NCBI RefSeq assembly: GCF_000203815.1
Contig: NW_004457644.1
Location: 62,001 to 126,000, forward strand
Source of the DNA: Cavenderia fasciculata
Lineage: Eukaryota > Evosea > Eumycetozoa > Acytosteliales > Cavenderiaceae
Direction: 5' to 3'
DNA length: 64,000 nucleotides
How positions within the stretch are numbered: the stretch's first letter is position 1; every line of letters begins with the position of its first letter. The notes below the pieces were generated by a model. The model was not told the origin of the DNA. It saw only the letters and a program-made list of their open reading frames with translations, and did no database searches. Positions 45,713 to 56,465 of this stretch are shown here, piece by piece. The position numbers and the translations under genes were made by a program.

Positions 45713-46222
45713 TCAATATGTTTTTGTAAGTTCACCCTTTGAGTATCTGCTAAGCCTTGGGTTTGTTTCGTGAAAGAGACGTGTTTTACCAGAACGGTAC
45801 TCCATGACTTTATCTTTGTTTTCATTGAGTACTTGGAGACAGATCGTATCGATGCTATCCTCAGAGATTTGTGACACACCCAGGCTGTCGACGATCTCTT
45901 TGGCGTCTCGGACATCACCTTTCAACATCTCGTCGATAATATCATTGGCAACCTTTGACGAGATGTAGGCTGTTTCGACGAGGTCGATAACATTGGCCAT
46001 ACGATCAATCGAGATGGATGTGGCTACGATTGTTTTGTAGTTGAGGATAAATAGGAGAAGGGTCTTGGCGCTACGACCACCCTTTCCATGTTTGAGGACA
46101 ACTTCGAAATATGATACATTTCTGGGGTCTGCCACGAGGATGGTAGCCTCGTCGACTGTCAGTCCATACTGCTTGATGATACGTGCCTTCATGGCGTCTG
46201 GCAACTCATTGGTTATAGACAT
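45713..46222 (-). CDS. Stand-alone GatB/YqeY-domain protein
   Basis: Single exon, 169 residues. LPDAMKARIIKQYGLTVDEATIL and then DPRNVSYFEVVLK match the linker of amidotransferase subunit GatB. The remainder matches its C-terminal YqeY helical domain (ISSKVANDIIDEMLKGD, VNENKDKVMEYRSGK-type phrase). The catalytic GatB core that makes up most of the normal protein is absent. In the full enzyme this domain binds tRNA-Gln. Here a tRNA-binding or organelle role is inferred. No obvious presequence is visible. Convergent with the CAR-like gene (55-base gap). Confidence 0.75.
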   Translation of the reverse strand: MSITNELPDAMKARIIKQYGLTVDEATILVADPRNVSYFEVVLKHGKGGRSAKTLLLFILNYKTIVATSISIDRMANVIDLVETAYISSKVANDIIDEMLKGDVRDAKEIVDSLGVSQISEDSIDTICLQVLNENKDKVMEYRSGKTRLFHETNPRLSRYSKGELTKTY

Positions 46223-46854
46223 TTCTTTCTATCTTTTCTTGTCTTTTATATATTTAATTAAACTCACTTTTTTTTTTGTTACTTTGGCTGTTTTGTTGTA
46301 AATGTTATTTAATTAATTAATCATCCCTGATCGATCAGGGACGAGTGTGGTTGGGATACATCGGTGTGGGTAGTGGTAAGCACGTGCATTGACAGAGACA
46401 AGCGTATTCCGGTCTCATAGCAGGGTTAGTTGCTGGCGTTTGTTGATGTGCTTGATGCGACAGTTGATTATAATAGTTGTAGTTCTAGAATATATGTGAT
46501 GAGTATACATTCGATTCATTCTATATGTTTATCATTGCAGTAGTAGGTCTATAAAGATAAATCTGGTGTGCCAAAGGAATAAATATCAGAACCAAAAAAA
46601 AAGATATTTTTAACAACACAACAACTTTTTGTTTATGAAAAGACACTTGAACGATGATTTCTTTTAATCGAGCCCTTTAAAGGGCGATAGCCTAGGTCGA
46701 AATTTCTTATGGTTACCCACAACTCTCCTAAAAGATCATCATTGCAACAAACTTCTTCTCCTCCTCCTCTTCTTTGATCTCTTTTTGATCATTCTATTTT
46801 TTACATTCAAAACAAAAAAAAAAAAAAAAAGAGATAATAGAGAATTAAAAAGAG
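46223..46854. promoter_or_regulatory. Divergent promoter region with palindromes
   Basis: This lies between the starts of the GatB-like gene (minus) and the third ComC-like gene (plus). It holds an 18-bp perfect palindrome at 46324-46341 (TCCCTGATCGATCAGGGA) and a 14-bp one at 46672-46685 (GCCCTTTAAAGGGC), both G+C-rich against the background. They are plausible binding sites for dimeric factors, but none is known to me. Confidence 0.4.
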
Positions 46855-49800
46855 ATGAAATACCAACAGAGATTAGTATTGATCACCTTTTTAGTGACTA
46901 TTGTTTCAATAGTAAATGCAACTTTACCAGATACTCAAGGTATATATATATATATATATATGTAAAGATTCTCTTCAATTTTCTTTGTATTAACTTTTTT
47001 ATCATCCTCTTTTTATCCTCTTTTTTTATTTTATAGTTGCTGCATTAAATGCAATTGATGCAGCAATGGGAGTACCATGGAAACCAAGTCCACCAACATG
47101 TGGTTCAACTTTTAAAAACTCTGTTGTAGTTTGTGATTCTACAGAGACTACGGTTGTAGCCTTGTCGATTGACCCAGTTTTTACATCAACCACCATACCA
47201 AACATTTTGGATCAATTTCCATCACTCAAATCATTGTCACTTTATAATGGAATTCATAACTTATATAATTTAACAACTATTAGAAATCATCCTACCATTT
47301 CAACCTTGTATGTATAGAAAAAGAAAAAGAAAAGGAGAAAAAGAAAAAGAAAGATTATATTTATTTATTTTTTTTTATTTAGACAATCATTTGCAGGATC
47401 GATCAATGTTACAACAGATTTAACAACAATGTTATCATTGGATACACTTCATATTATTAATGGTTTCAATTCAGTACCATTGGTAAGACCAGGTTCATTA
47501 ACCTATTTTCACTTTGTTAGAGCAGCTTCTCAAAGTTTGGCTGGTAGAATCCAACAATCTGTATTTTCTCCAAAATTAACTTATTTGTATGAAACCAAAA
47601 AAAAAACAGCTATTATATTATTTATTCATTTTAATTTATTAATTTTAATTTATTAATTTTAATTTATTTATTTTTAATTTAGCCATCTACAATCAACAAC
47701 TGCTCAACCATGGTTAGAACCTTCAAATTCATATTTAAATTTTACCATTTTTGCAGATTGTCCAAATCTTGCTTATTTGTATATTCAATCAAATACATTG
47801 AGTATAGATTTATCAATTTTTTATAGAATACCAGCCGCATTAAAATCATTATCACTTTATGGTCTTGCCACTCCCAATAACCATACATTCCCATCCATTC
47901 AAGAAGTAGATTGGATGAACCTTTCAATGCTACGTTTGAATAATATTCAATTAAGTGGTACACTCCCAACTCAATTGTTTACCTCTCCAACTTTGAATAC
48001 ACTTCATGTTAGTGGTAATGCAAATTTAAATGGAATTTTAACAACTGATATTGGATACAATAAATTAACTTATTTGTATGAAAGAAAAGAAAGAAAGAAA
48101 ATTAAAAAAAAAGAAAAGAAAACTCTTTTATTAATTTTTCTTTTTTTTCTTTTTTTATAGTGCAGCAGAAACTACAAATTTAACAGGAACAGTACCAACA
48201 AATATTATTGATGGAGGTTTATCAACATTAATGTTGAGAAATACAAAATTATCTGGAGCTTTACCTGGGCCATTTTTATGTTGTGCCGTTCAAAATCTTA
48301 AACCAGACAATGTAAAACCAACCTATTTATTTGATAATGCTGTATTTACCAATTATTTTGGACCAGATGCACCAAGATCATGTCAACCAGTTATCACTTC
48401 TATCGAACCATTCCCCATTAGTAGTAATTCAAAAATCACTATCAATGGTAATGATTTGGGTGATGTTTATCTTATTCAACTTATCAATTCAATTGGTGAT
48501 ATTGCTTCTGTTGGTTGTTTAAATTCTGAATCAAATTATTATAAATTAATGTAAAGAAAAAAAACAAAAAGAAAACAAAAAAAATAGAATAGAAGAAAGA
48601 ATTAACACATTTTTAATTTTCTTTTTCTTTTTTTTTCGATTTTAGTTGTACAAATCCAAATATTCAAGGAATTGGAAATATAACATATAGAGTTATAAAT
48701 GATCAAATACCATATCCAACAACTACAGTTGAATTTGCTTATGCAAATCCAAATATAACAAGTGTAACTAGAGGATCGACGTTGGGAGGTTTAATTACGA
48801 TTACTGGTAAAGATTTGTTTGGTGATTTACCAAAGGATATGGAAGGTACTTGGGTCAAGATTTATGGTTCAAATTGTACACAAATCAGAGTATTGGAACC
48901 ATTTGAATCGTTTGAATGTGTTCATGAAGCTGGAGTAACATCCAATGTTACCATTTCACTAGAAAACAAGGGATTGCTGAGCAACGATACATTGTCACCT
49001 AAATTCTTTTTCCGTAATCCTCTTATCATTTCCGCCACTGCTGTTTTACCAGACCAAGAAACCATCATTACTATTGCCGGTATGGACCTTTGGAATGATA
49101 CTTCTATTGTCAGTGTCTTGATTGACGATGGATCAATTCCATGTACCGTCAAAACTGTCAATCACTCTTATGTTACTTGTCTTGTAGCATCCATGCCATA
49201 CTCTGAAGGAACAAAGACTATTCAAGTTTCAGTCAATGATCAACTATCTGAAAAAATCCCATTATTCTCTTTTGTTGATCAAGTTGTTTGTCCTGATAAT
49301 TGTGGTAACTCAGACTCTTCCTCGTCCTCTTCCATTTGTAGTAATGGGTTAGGATTTTGTCAATGTCCTATCAATACATTTGGTCCAGGTTGTAGTAGCA
49401 AACAATCCACCATTCAACCAGTATTTAGTAATTCATCTGCAATGATTCAATTAGAGACATTTAGCTTTTTCTTGCAATCGGTCATTGAAAATGGTGCTGA
49501 AACATTTATCCCAAAGGATCAATGGGTTGTCGATACAACTAGAGGTGCTTCATCAAGTTCCTATTTCTGGTCACTTGGTGGTAAATCTGTATTGGTTGAA
49601 ATTGCAATGTCTACCGAACCAACATCTGCCGTGGTTGGACATTCTCAATTCCAAGTAGCTGCCAACACCTATACCTATGGTGTAACTTATACCTCTGCCA
49701 TTCCAGTTACCAGTCTTGCATTTACTGTCATGCTTGAAACTTCACCAGAAGAATGTGATACCATCCCCGTCCAATACGCCACAACCAGTGATAGTCAAGG

Positions 49801-50224
49801 TTCTACTGTGAATGCACATTGGATGACATTTACCAAAGATGATTCACAATTCTATGCTAGATTCCCATTGGTGGCACAAATTGACAATGAACAAGGTTAT
49901 CTTGTCAATGAACCACTCGTCGACGACACCAAATCATCCATCCTAAAGGTCAACATTCAATCTGACCAACTCATTACCACCACCTTTTTCCAATTCGACG
50001 CCACTCTTTTGGAGGCTCCAGAATCACGTTCCTATGACACCCAAGGTAGTTGTCCAGTTAAAAGTGACAAATGGAAGGCTATTGTCGGTGGTGTCGTCGG
50101 TGGTGTTGCAGGTGCTGCCCTAGCTGCTGCTGGTGCTTTTATCATCTTTAGACAACAAAGAAAGATTAATGATACCAAATCTCTTTTAGATAAAAAACTA
50201 AAAGAATTAAATCATGATCTCTAA
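46855..50224 (+). CDS. ComC-like surface protein, third member
   Basis: Exons: 46855-46939, 47037-47307, 47383-47586, 47683-48075, 48161-48550, 48646-50224, about 973 residues. The signal peptide is MKYQQRLVLITFLVTIVSIV. An LRR-like half with phrases such as LKSLSLYGL, MLRLNNIQLSGTLP and LNTLHVSGN is cut by phase-2 introns, as in copies A and B. Next come TIG-like domains (PVITSIEPFPISSNSKITINGNDLG), a Cys-rich EGF-like domain (CSNGLGFCQCPINTFGPGC), a supersandwich-type region, and a membrane span from about 50073 with a 30-residue charged tail. Sequence is far from copies A and B, so it is an older paralogue. Surface adhesion or recognition is inferred. Confidence 0.85.
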
Positions 50225-50301
50225 AAACAAGAATAAAAAGAAAAAGAAAAACTAATTTGTACTACTATTTAAATAAATTATATCTATATTATCTATTATA
50301 T

Positions 50302-50721
50302 TTAACTACCACGATAAGTTGAATAACCAAATGGTGAAAGTAATAATGGTACATGATAATGTCTAGTTGAATTGACAATAAAATCAATACTAGCCTTTGG
50401 GAAGAAATATTCTTTAATGTTTTGTGAAACAAAATATTCCTCTATAAAAAAAAAAGTAAATCAAAAAAAAGTTAATAACTATATGTATGTAAAGTTTTCT
50501 ATTTCTTTCATACCAGTTTTAAAAGTGATTCTATAAAGTCCATTCTCTAGCTCTGGGAAATCTCTTCCTCTACCATCAGCATTGGTTAAAAGAGTTGTAA
50601 TGATTTGATATTCTTCTCCTTTAATTTGTTTTTCTAATGTAACAGAGATACCTTGAGCAGGTAAACCATTTTGTGTATCAAGTACATGAGTTGATAATGT
50701 TGACTTTTTATCTGTTGACAT
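50302..50721 (-). CDS. uraH: 5-Hydroxyisourate hydrolase
   Basis: Two exons (50721-50514 and 50441-50302) encode 115 residues, the normal family length. The transthyretin-like fold shows the HIU hydrolase hallmarks: [16 protein letters not shown] at the N-terminus, GRGRDFPEL in the middle, and [19 protein letters not shown] ending in the diagnostic YRGS tetrapeptide. It hydrolyses 5-hydroxyisourate to OHCU in purine/urate breakdown. The C-terminus YRGS is not followed by a peroxisomal PTS1 signal, so the protein is probably cytosolic. Confidence 0.95.
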
Positions 50722-50891
50722 TTTGTTATTATCTATCTATCTATCTAATTTAGAATTCAAATGATCATAAATTAAATTTTTAAAAAAGATCTTTCAAAAC
50801 AAAAAAAAAATTTTTTAAACTAAAAATTAATTAAATAATTTAATTATTTATTTGATAGTTTACTTTTGAAACATTTGTTTGTTTTGTTTTT

Positions 50892-51649
50892 TTAGAAAGA
50901 AGTTTGTGATATACGACCAGCATTTTCAACCTTGTCCTTTGTACATTGATCGGTACATTTGATGGAAAAGGTAACCTTGGCATTAATGATCTTGTTGGTG
51001 GTTGGATCAAAGATATCGAGGGTCTTGCTGAATGATGAACCTATTGAAGTTGGAAGATGAAATGTTGCACTGCCTATGAAGTCATCTTTTAAGGCGTCTT
51101 TGTCCCAAAGTTGAAGGGTCAATTGAGAGCACTTTCCAATGTTGGCAGTAAAGTCGTTGGTGTAGTTCCAGACTGGGTTGAGAGTCTTGGAGACTGATGG
51201 GGTTTGGAGTACCCACTTTTTAGAAAAGAGGCCGTCAGAGACTACCTTTCCAATTCTGACGTATGGGTCGGAAAAACCATTGCTGTCGGTAGCCTTGTAC
51301 AATTCAGCCTTTTCGACGGTCAACTCATAGGCCATCCAATTATCATAGATAATCTCCTTGGTTGGTTTCTTCTTTTTCTTGGCAGCCAAGTAGGCAAAAG
51401 GTCCTGTTCTTCCTCCAAAGTTTCCCTAGAAAGTAACATTAGATATATATTAGTAAAAAAAAAAGAGCCTTAAAATCAAACAATAGTTGTTGTGTTGCAC
51501 TTGTAGTTACCTGTTGAACCTATAAATGTTGAAGAAAATTTTATGTTAGTTATGTGTTGTTTTTCACGTGATCACTCGATTGAGTTTGTATCGTAGGTCA
51601 GATGATGAATTCATACTTGAGCTCTAAGAATTTCTTCGTAGATTGACAT
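50892..51649 (-). CDS. C2-domain protein with a possible 9-base microexon
   Basis: Proposed exons: 51649-51617, 51519-51511 and 51425-50892, about 191 residues starting MSIYEEILRAQ. The main exon has no ATG near its 5' end, so the start must lie upstream. The C2 domain (about residues 48-170) shows ATDSNGFSDPYVRIG, TLNPVWNYTNDF and LQLWDKDALKDDFIGS, with Asp residues in place for calcium ligands. A Lys-rich patch (AAKKKKKPTK) precedes it and may bind acidic lipid. The microexon (GTTCAACAG) has ATAG before it and GTAACT after it. Skipping it also keeps the frame. Membrane binding regulated by calcium is inferred. Confidence 0.75.
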
Positions 51650-52264
51650 GTTGACGGAGTGTGATGTGTATTTGTTTGATGAAAGAAATAAAGATGTGTG
51701 TTGTTCACTTGGTTGATGATGGTTGAGGAGTGATCAACTGATCAATATTTAAGCCTTGTCTGGAACAGCTACAAGTGCACTGATTTTTTTTTTTCGATTC
51801 TCCCACTTATCGCTATGAAAGATATTTTGGTGTGCAGTGGGCATATTCATCGAAGTATTTTATCATGTGGTGGGTTTGCAAAAAAAACCAAGAGGCAAAG
51901 GATTCATCAGTTTTGTGCTTTCAGACCCAATGAGGACAGACCCTCTTCGAACACAACTTTCCTTTGGGAATAATACTTCTATATGGGTTAGAGTGATCAT
52001 TCATATTATAATAGACACCAAAGGGAACATAGGCGGAAAAAACAAGGAGTAAACACAAAAAAGTAGAATAATTTGGTTCAAACTTTAAAGTTACTAAATT
52101 TATCAAACATATTATGGATTTAATTCATAAAAAAAAATATATTTTGTCAATATCTTTGTGTGGTTTAAAATATAGCTTAAACGATAGGAAATGAGTTGCA
52201 GAGTCGAATGGCAATAGAATAACGTGATCGCGACCAGAGTAAAAAAAAAAAACTGCAAAAGGTA
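51650..52264. other. Intergenic region before tRNA-Tyr
   Basis: No supported gene. An open stretch at 51837-52052 lacks an ATG and its translation is not recognisable. The stretch just before 52265 contains an A-run that reads TTTT on the minus strand (52257-52260), a good Pol III stop for the tRNA. Confidence 0.4.
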
Positions 52265-52352
52265 TCCGGTTTGCCAGGATTGAACTAGCGACCAGCTGAT
52301 GACTTTTTGATACAATCTACAGTCAGCTGCTCTACCACTGAGCTAAAACCGG
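52265..52352 (-). tRNA. tRNA-Tyr (anticodon GUA) with a short intron
   Basis: On the minus strand: acceptor CCGGTTT/AAACCGG, D stem GCTC/GAGC, anticodon stem GCTGA/TCAGC, T stem GCTAG/CTGGC around TTCAATC, discriminator A. The anticodon loop reads CTGTAG and is interrupted by about 16 bases after position 37, where nuclear tRNA introns normally sit. Tyrosine tRNA genes of eukaryotes commonly carry an intron. Confidence 0.93.
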
Positions 52353-52479
52353 CGATATTCCCCTTTATGGTTTTTCCCCTTTTGTACGAAAAAAATTTTT
52401 GCCCTTTTTTAGGCTCTTTTTTAACTTAATCAATGGTATTTTGCCCCAAAACCCCCTGGAAACCTATATATACTGCCCC

Positions 52480-52539
52480 AGTGATGAATATTTTGATACA
52501 AACTATTAGTCAGCTGCTCTACCACTGAGCTAAAACCGG
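52480..52539 (-). pseudogene. 5' half of tRNA-Tyr, direct copy 187 bases away
   Basis: The minus strand repeats the 5' acceptor strand, D arm and 5' anticodon stem of the tRNA-Tyr exactly. It then continues with a diverged anticodon loop (CTAATAG) and an intron-like tail before similarity fades. The T arm is missing. About 45 bases upstream of the tRNA (52353-52396 versus 52540-52583) are duplicated with it. Confidence 0.85.
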
Positions 52540-52583
52540 CGATATTCCACTTTTTGGTTTTTCCCCTTTTGTAGGGAATAAAT

Positions 52584-53107
52584 TCTTAGCCTAGACGCGT
52601 AGCTATGGGACTTGCCCTTTCGGACAGCCCGACAACCAGCAGCGTCGCATGACAGTTCACAATACTAAAGCCATTTCTCCAGTCAATGTCTATATATGTG
52701 CCACCAACATTTTTTTATTGACGATTCTCTACTTTACTTTTTACCTACAACAAATTAAATTATTATTATTTGTATCTGTTTACTTGAATTATCTGTTTGA
52801 ATAGAAAATAAAGTGAACAACAAATAAAAAAAATAGGAGGATGAATAAAAAAAACAAACAACCCCTTTTCAAAAAAAAAAAAACAAATAAATACATAAAA
52901 AATGAATTAATTAATTTTTTGGGGGTTTGAAGACACACGAGGTGTTAAAAAAAGGTAAACCAAAAGAGCAATTTAGAGAGAGAAGAGAGATTAATAATAC
53001 ATATATCATATAATAATACATACGCATGAGTAAACATCAAACATTGTAATAAATCAATCATCACATCAGTAGCATTAGCAATATAGCATTTTTATATAGA
53101 TCATTTC
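52584..53107. other. Promoter side of the PI 4-kinase gene
   Basis: No gene seen. It is A+T-rich with A-runs (52855-52915). A short G+C-richer stretch, 52590-52660, has no recognisable feature. Confidence 0.4.
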
Positions 53108-56100
53108 ATGTCATCAACACCTCCTATTCCGATCCCGAGTGTTGCTGCTGGTAGGAGTATTGCATTTGACACTAATCTTCCAAATAGTTATCATGGAGAT
53201 ACAGCAACCTCTAAGCAACACAACGGCAACCATCATCAGAGATCATCATCAACAGACTCGACCAATCCAACTTCTACCACTACAACTACTTCAGCAACTA
53301 CTTCAGCAACTACTTCTTCAAATACAACTATATCAACTACAACGACTACAACAAAAGATAAAGAAAAACAAGAGATTGAAAATTTAATTAAACTTTATAG
53401 TAATGGCAATCAAAAGATTGAATCATGGACAGCCATATCACATCTATTCAAACATTTAATGACTCCAGGTATAGTTGATTTCCTTTGTAATAAATTATAT
53501 ACACTTGAAGATCAAGATATTGATTTCTTTATAACTCAACTTTGGTATTGTATCAAGAAACTTTTAATCAAATCAAATCTATTTTTAATCTCTAATACTT
53601 TTTTTTTCTTTTACATTTTTAGTGTAATGTTAACAAATGAACCAAATGATCAAAAGACAATATTATCATCATTGGCTAAATTTGTAATGGATCGATGTGC
53701 CAAATCGATGAGATTTGCCATCAAATCATATTGGATCTTTCAAGCATTTGAAGAAGACGGTCATCGAAATATAGTAAACATCGAGACCAACGCACAATAC
53801 CATCAACAACAACAACAACAACACGCGCAATACCAACAACATCAAAGACAACAAATTACCTCATCATCTCCATCAACCAGTCCAAACGCTACATCTAATA
53901 ATAACGGACATTCAAACCATTTACGTAGAGTATTAAGTGATGATCATTTAGAACGTGATCATCAACTCAATAATAATCAAAATAATCAAAATAATAATAA
54001 TACAACCGAATCAACTGTAAATAATAATAATAATAATCAAAATAATAATAATAGTAATATTGTAACAAGTAGTAGTTTTCCATCAACCAAGATATTTATA
54101 AATGGTGAAATGTTTTCACCAATGATGGATCCAAACAATAATAATAATAATAATAATAATCATACTTCTACCATTACATCATTTATACGTACACCATCAA
54201 CATTTGAATTAATTGAAGCAAAAAAGGAATTGGCAACTAGATTAAGAGAGTATTGTGAAATGTCTGTGATTACATGTTCACGTCCATTGATTACTCGACC
54301 TAGAACATCGTCTCTACCATCACCTCATATACTCGGTTACTCACTTCCCAATCTTCCTCCACCTACAACTACATCCCCTGCTCCTTCCCCACCTCCTCCA
54401 GCTCCACCTATTTCTCTACCATCACCACTACTAGTAGAACAAACAACTCTAACAACCATTACATTGGAAGAAAAAGAACAACACACGGAACAAATGGAAC
54501 AACCAGAAATTTTAATATCAACAAGTAATGTATGTCAATCCATTTCAGTTAACCTCTCACAACAAGAGACTGCCATACAAACTAGCAAAACACCACCAAT
54601 CGAATCGAGTCAACCAGATTATGACTTTGAATTTGAAATATCAAAAAGTTATCGATGTGATTATCTCAATTCGATACTTTCCTTTGTTCAAACACTAGGC
54701 AACATTAGTAAAAAGTTGATTAGTGTACCGATCGATCTCCGCCAAGCCAAACTCAAAGATGAAATATCAATACTAAACATAAAGTTGCCATTGGGATTGT
54801 ACTTGCCACTGGGTCAAGAGTCAAGGCATCATTGCATCGTTAGAATACCACCCGAGGAAGTTAAGATTTTAAATAGTCGAGAACGTGTCCCCTTTTTATT
54901 GGTACTCGAAATGATCGAGGGCGATGAAGAGGCATCGGCTGCAAATATTCTAAACATTGTATCTTCTTATCTACCATTTACAGTCAACAATAGTTCAATT
55001 GTAAATAGTAATAATAGAAATCATTTAAAATTGGATTTAATTAAAAAACATATTAGAAATAATAGTAATCAATTAAATTTAAATCAAGATAGAGATAAAG
55101 AAAAGGAAAAGGAGAAATCACCAACTAAAATAACTGAATCAACTACAACTCCAACTGCTACTACGCCAACAACTACTACAGCTACAACTACACCAACTTC
55201 TTCTGCTTCTTCTTCTTCTACTTCATCATCTACATCATATTCACATTTTAATTATCCATTTGGTGAATTATGGCAAGATAAAATGGAGAGGTATAGAAAG
55301 ATATCACCATATGGAGATTTCCCAAGTTGGAAGATGGTATCGGTGATTATAAAGACTGGTGATGATTGTAGACAGGAACAAATGGCGGTACAGTTAATAC
55401 GAAAGTTTCAAGAGATTTGGGTAGAGGCCAAACTGCCACTGTATTTACGCCCGTACGATATATTGGTGACATCTTCGCAATCGGGGATCATTGAGACTAT
55501 TCCCGACACGGTATCACTACACAACCTAAAAAAGAATACACCCAACTATACGACACTACTCGCTTATTTCAAGTCTCAATATGGCGAGCCCCAAACCGAG
55601 GCGTTTCGCGCCGCACAAGCCAAGTTTGTAGAGTCACTCGCCGCCTACTCAATCGTCACCTATCTACTACAAGTCAAAGACCGACACAATGGAAACATCC
55701 TACTTGACAAGGAAGGCCATATCATTCATATAGACTTTGGTTTCATTTTGTCCAATAGTCCTGGCAACATGTCATTTGAAAGTGCTCCGTTCAAACTCAT
55801 ACAAGATTGGGTTGATGTGATTGGTGGATCGGCTCAATCCCCCATGTTCCTTTATTTCCAGGCATTGTGTGTACGTGGGTTCCTAGAGGCACGTAAACAC
55901 TTTGACAAGTTTGTTTCATTTATCGATTTGATGATGACCGGTCCACGGATGTCCTGTTTTCAAGGTGGACGAGACGTTATCATCGACCAACTCAAACAAC
56001 GGTTCTTCCTCGACATGACCGAACGCGAGTGTGGAAATCATGTCGAACAACTCATCTCTTATAGTCTTGATCATCGTGCCACTCGTTATTATGATTATTA

Positions 56101-56131
56101 TCAATATTATTATAATAATATTTATGCTTAA
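53108..56131 (+). CDS. pi4k: Phosphatidylinositol 4-kinase, type III beta
   Basis: Exons 53108-53544 and 53623-56131, about 981 residues. The intron (53545-53622) is 78 bases and has no stop, so unspliced RNA stays open. Splicing joins FITQL to CVMLTNEPND, the conserved lipid-kinase-unique region. After Asn/Gln linkers comes a helical region, then the C-terminal kinase: WKMVSVIIKTGDDCRQEQ (ATP-binding lysine region), SGIIETIPD, catalytic loop KDRHNGNILLD near residue 831-841 and DFGF (IDFGFILSNSPG). The phrase SFESAPFKLIQDWVDVIGG is typical of PI4KB. It phosphorylates PtdIns to PtdIns4P at the Golgi; location is taken from the family. Confidence 0.93.
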   Translation: MSSTPPIPIPSVAAGRSIAFDTNLPNSYHGDTATSKQHNGNHHQRSSSTDSTNPTSTTTTTSATTSATTSSNTTISTTTTTTKDKEKQEIENLIKLYSNGNQKIESWTAISHLFKHLMTPGIVDFLCNKLYTLEDQDIDFFITQLWYCIKKLLIKSNLFLISNTFFFFYIFSVMLTNEPNDQKTILSSLAKFVMDRCAKSMRFAIKSYWIFQAFEEDGHRNIVNIETNAQYHQQQQQQHAQYQQHQRQQITSSSPSTSPNATSNNNGHSNHLRRVLSDDHLERDHQLNNNQNNQNNNNTTESTVNNNNNNQNNNNSNIVTSSSFPSTKIFINGEMFSPMMDPNNNNNNNNNHTSTITSFIRTPSTFELIEAKKELATRLREYCEMSVITCSRPLITRPRTSSLPSPHILGYSLPNLPPPTTTSPAPSPPPPAPPISLPSPLLVEQTTLTTITLEEKEQHTEQMEQPEILISTSNVCQSISVNLSQQETAIQTSKTPPIESSQPDYDFEFEISKSYRCDYLNSILSFVQTLGNISKKLISVPIDLRQAKLKDEISILNIKLPLGLYLPLGQESRHHCIVRIPPEEVKILNSRERVPFLLVLEMIEGDEEASAANILNIVSSYLPFTVNNSSIVNSNNRNHLKLDLIKKHIRNNSNQLNLNQDRDKEKEKEKSPTKITESTTTPTATTPTTTTATTTPTSSASSSSTSSSTSYSHFNYPFGELWQDKMERYRKISPYGDFPSWKMVSVIIKTGDDCRQEQMAVQLIRKFQEIWVEAKLPLYLRPYDILVTSSQSGIIETIPDTVSLHNLKKNTPNYTTLLAYFKSQYGEPQTEAFRAAQAKFVESLAAYSIVTYLLQVKDRHNGNILLDKEGHIIHIDFGFILSNSPGNMSFESAPFKLIQDWVDVIGGSAQSPMFLYFQALCVRGFLEARKHFDKFVSFIDLMMTGPRMSCFQGGRDVIIDQLKQRFFLDMTERECGNHVEQLISYSLDHRATRYYDYYQYYYNNIYA

Positions 56132-56465
56132 AAAAAAAAAAAGACAAACACCAAATATTATATTTTTTTTTTAATAAACTATTTTTTAAAAATTGGTTAT
56201 ATCATCACAATGTATAGAACACATTGTATTGATTATCAATTTAGTTTATATATATACATACATACTTATACATATTTGTAGATAATTAAATAATCAGATT
56301 GAATGATCATCAATTTCCAAGAAAAAACTAGTTTTTCAAACCTTTGCATTCATTTAATTTCAATAATATTATATGCATAGGAGATACGATATATAGTTGA
56401 GATATTCAATCGATCATATATATATATATATATGATTATATGATTGAGTATTATTTCTTTATATC
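56132..56465. other. Intergenic region, PI4K to HELQ
   Basis: A+T-rich with T-runs just after the PI4K stop and TATA repeats (56417-56434) shortly before the HELQ start. Nothing else seen. Confidence 0.4.

Noticed and set aside
46672-46685. 14-bp palindrome as a transposon end
   Set aside because: No partner inverted repeat or transposase is found nearby.
51837-52052. 71-codon open frame upstream of tRNA-Tyr
   Set aside because: No ATG, no family resemblance; likely chance.
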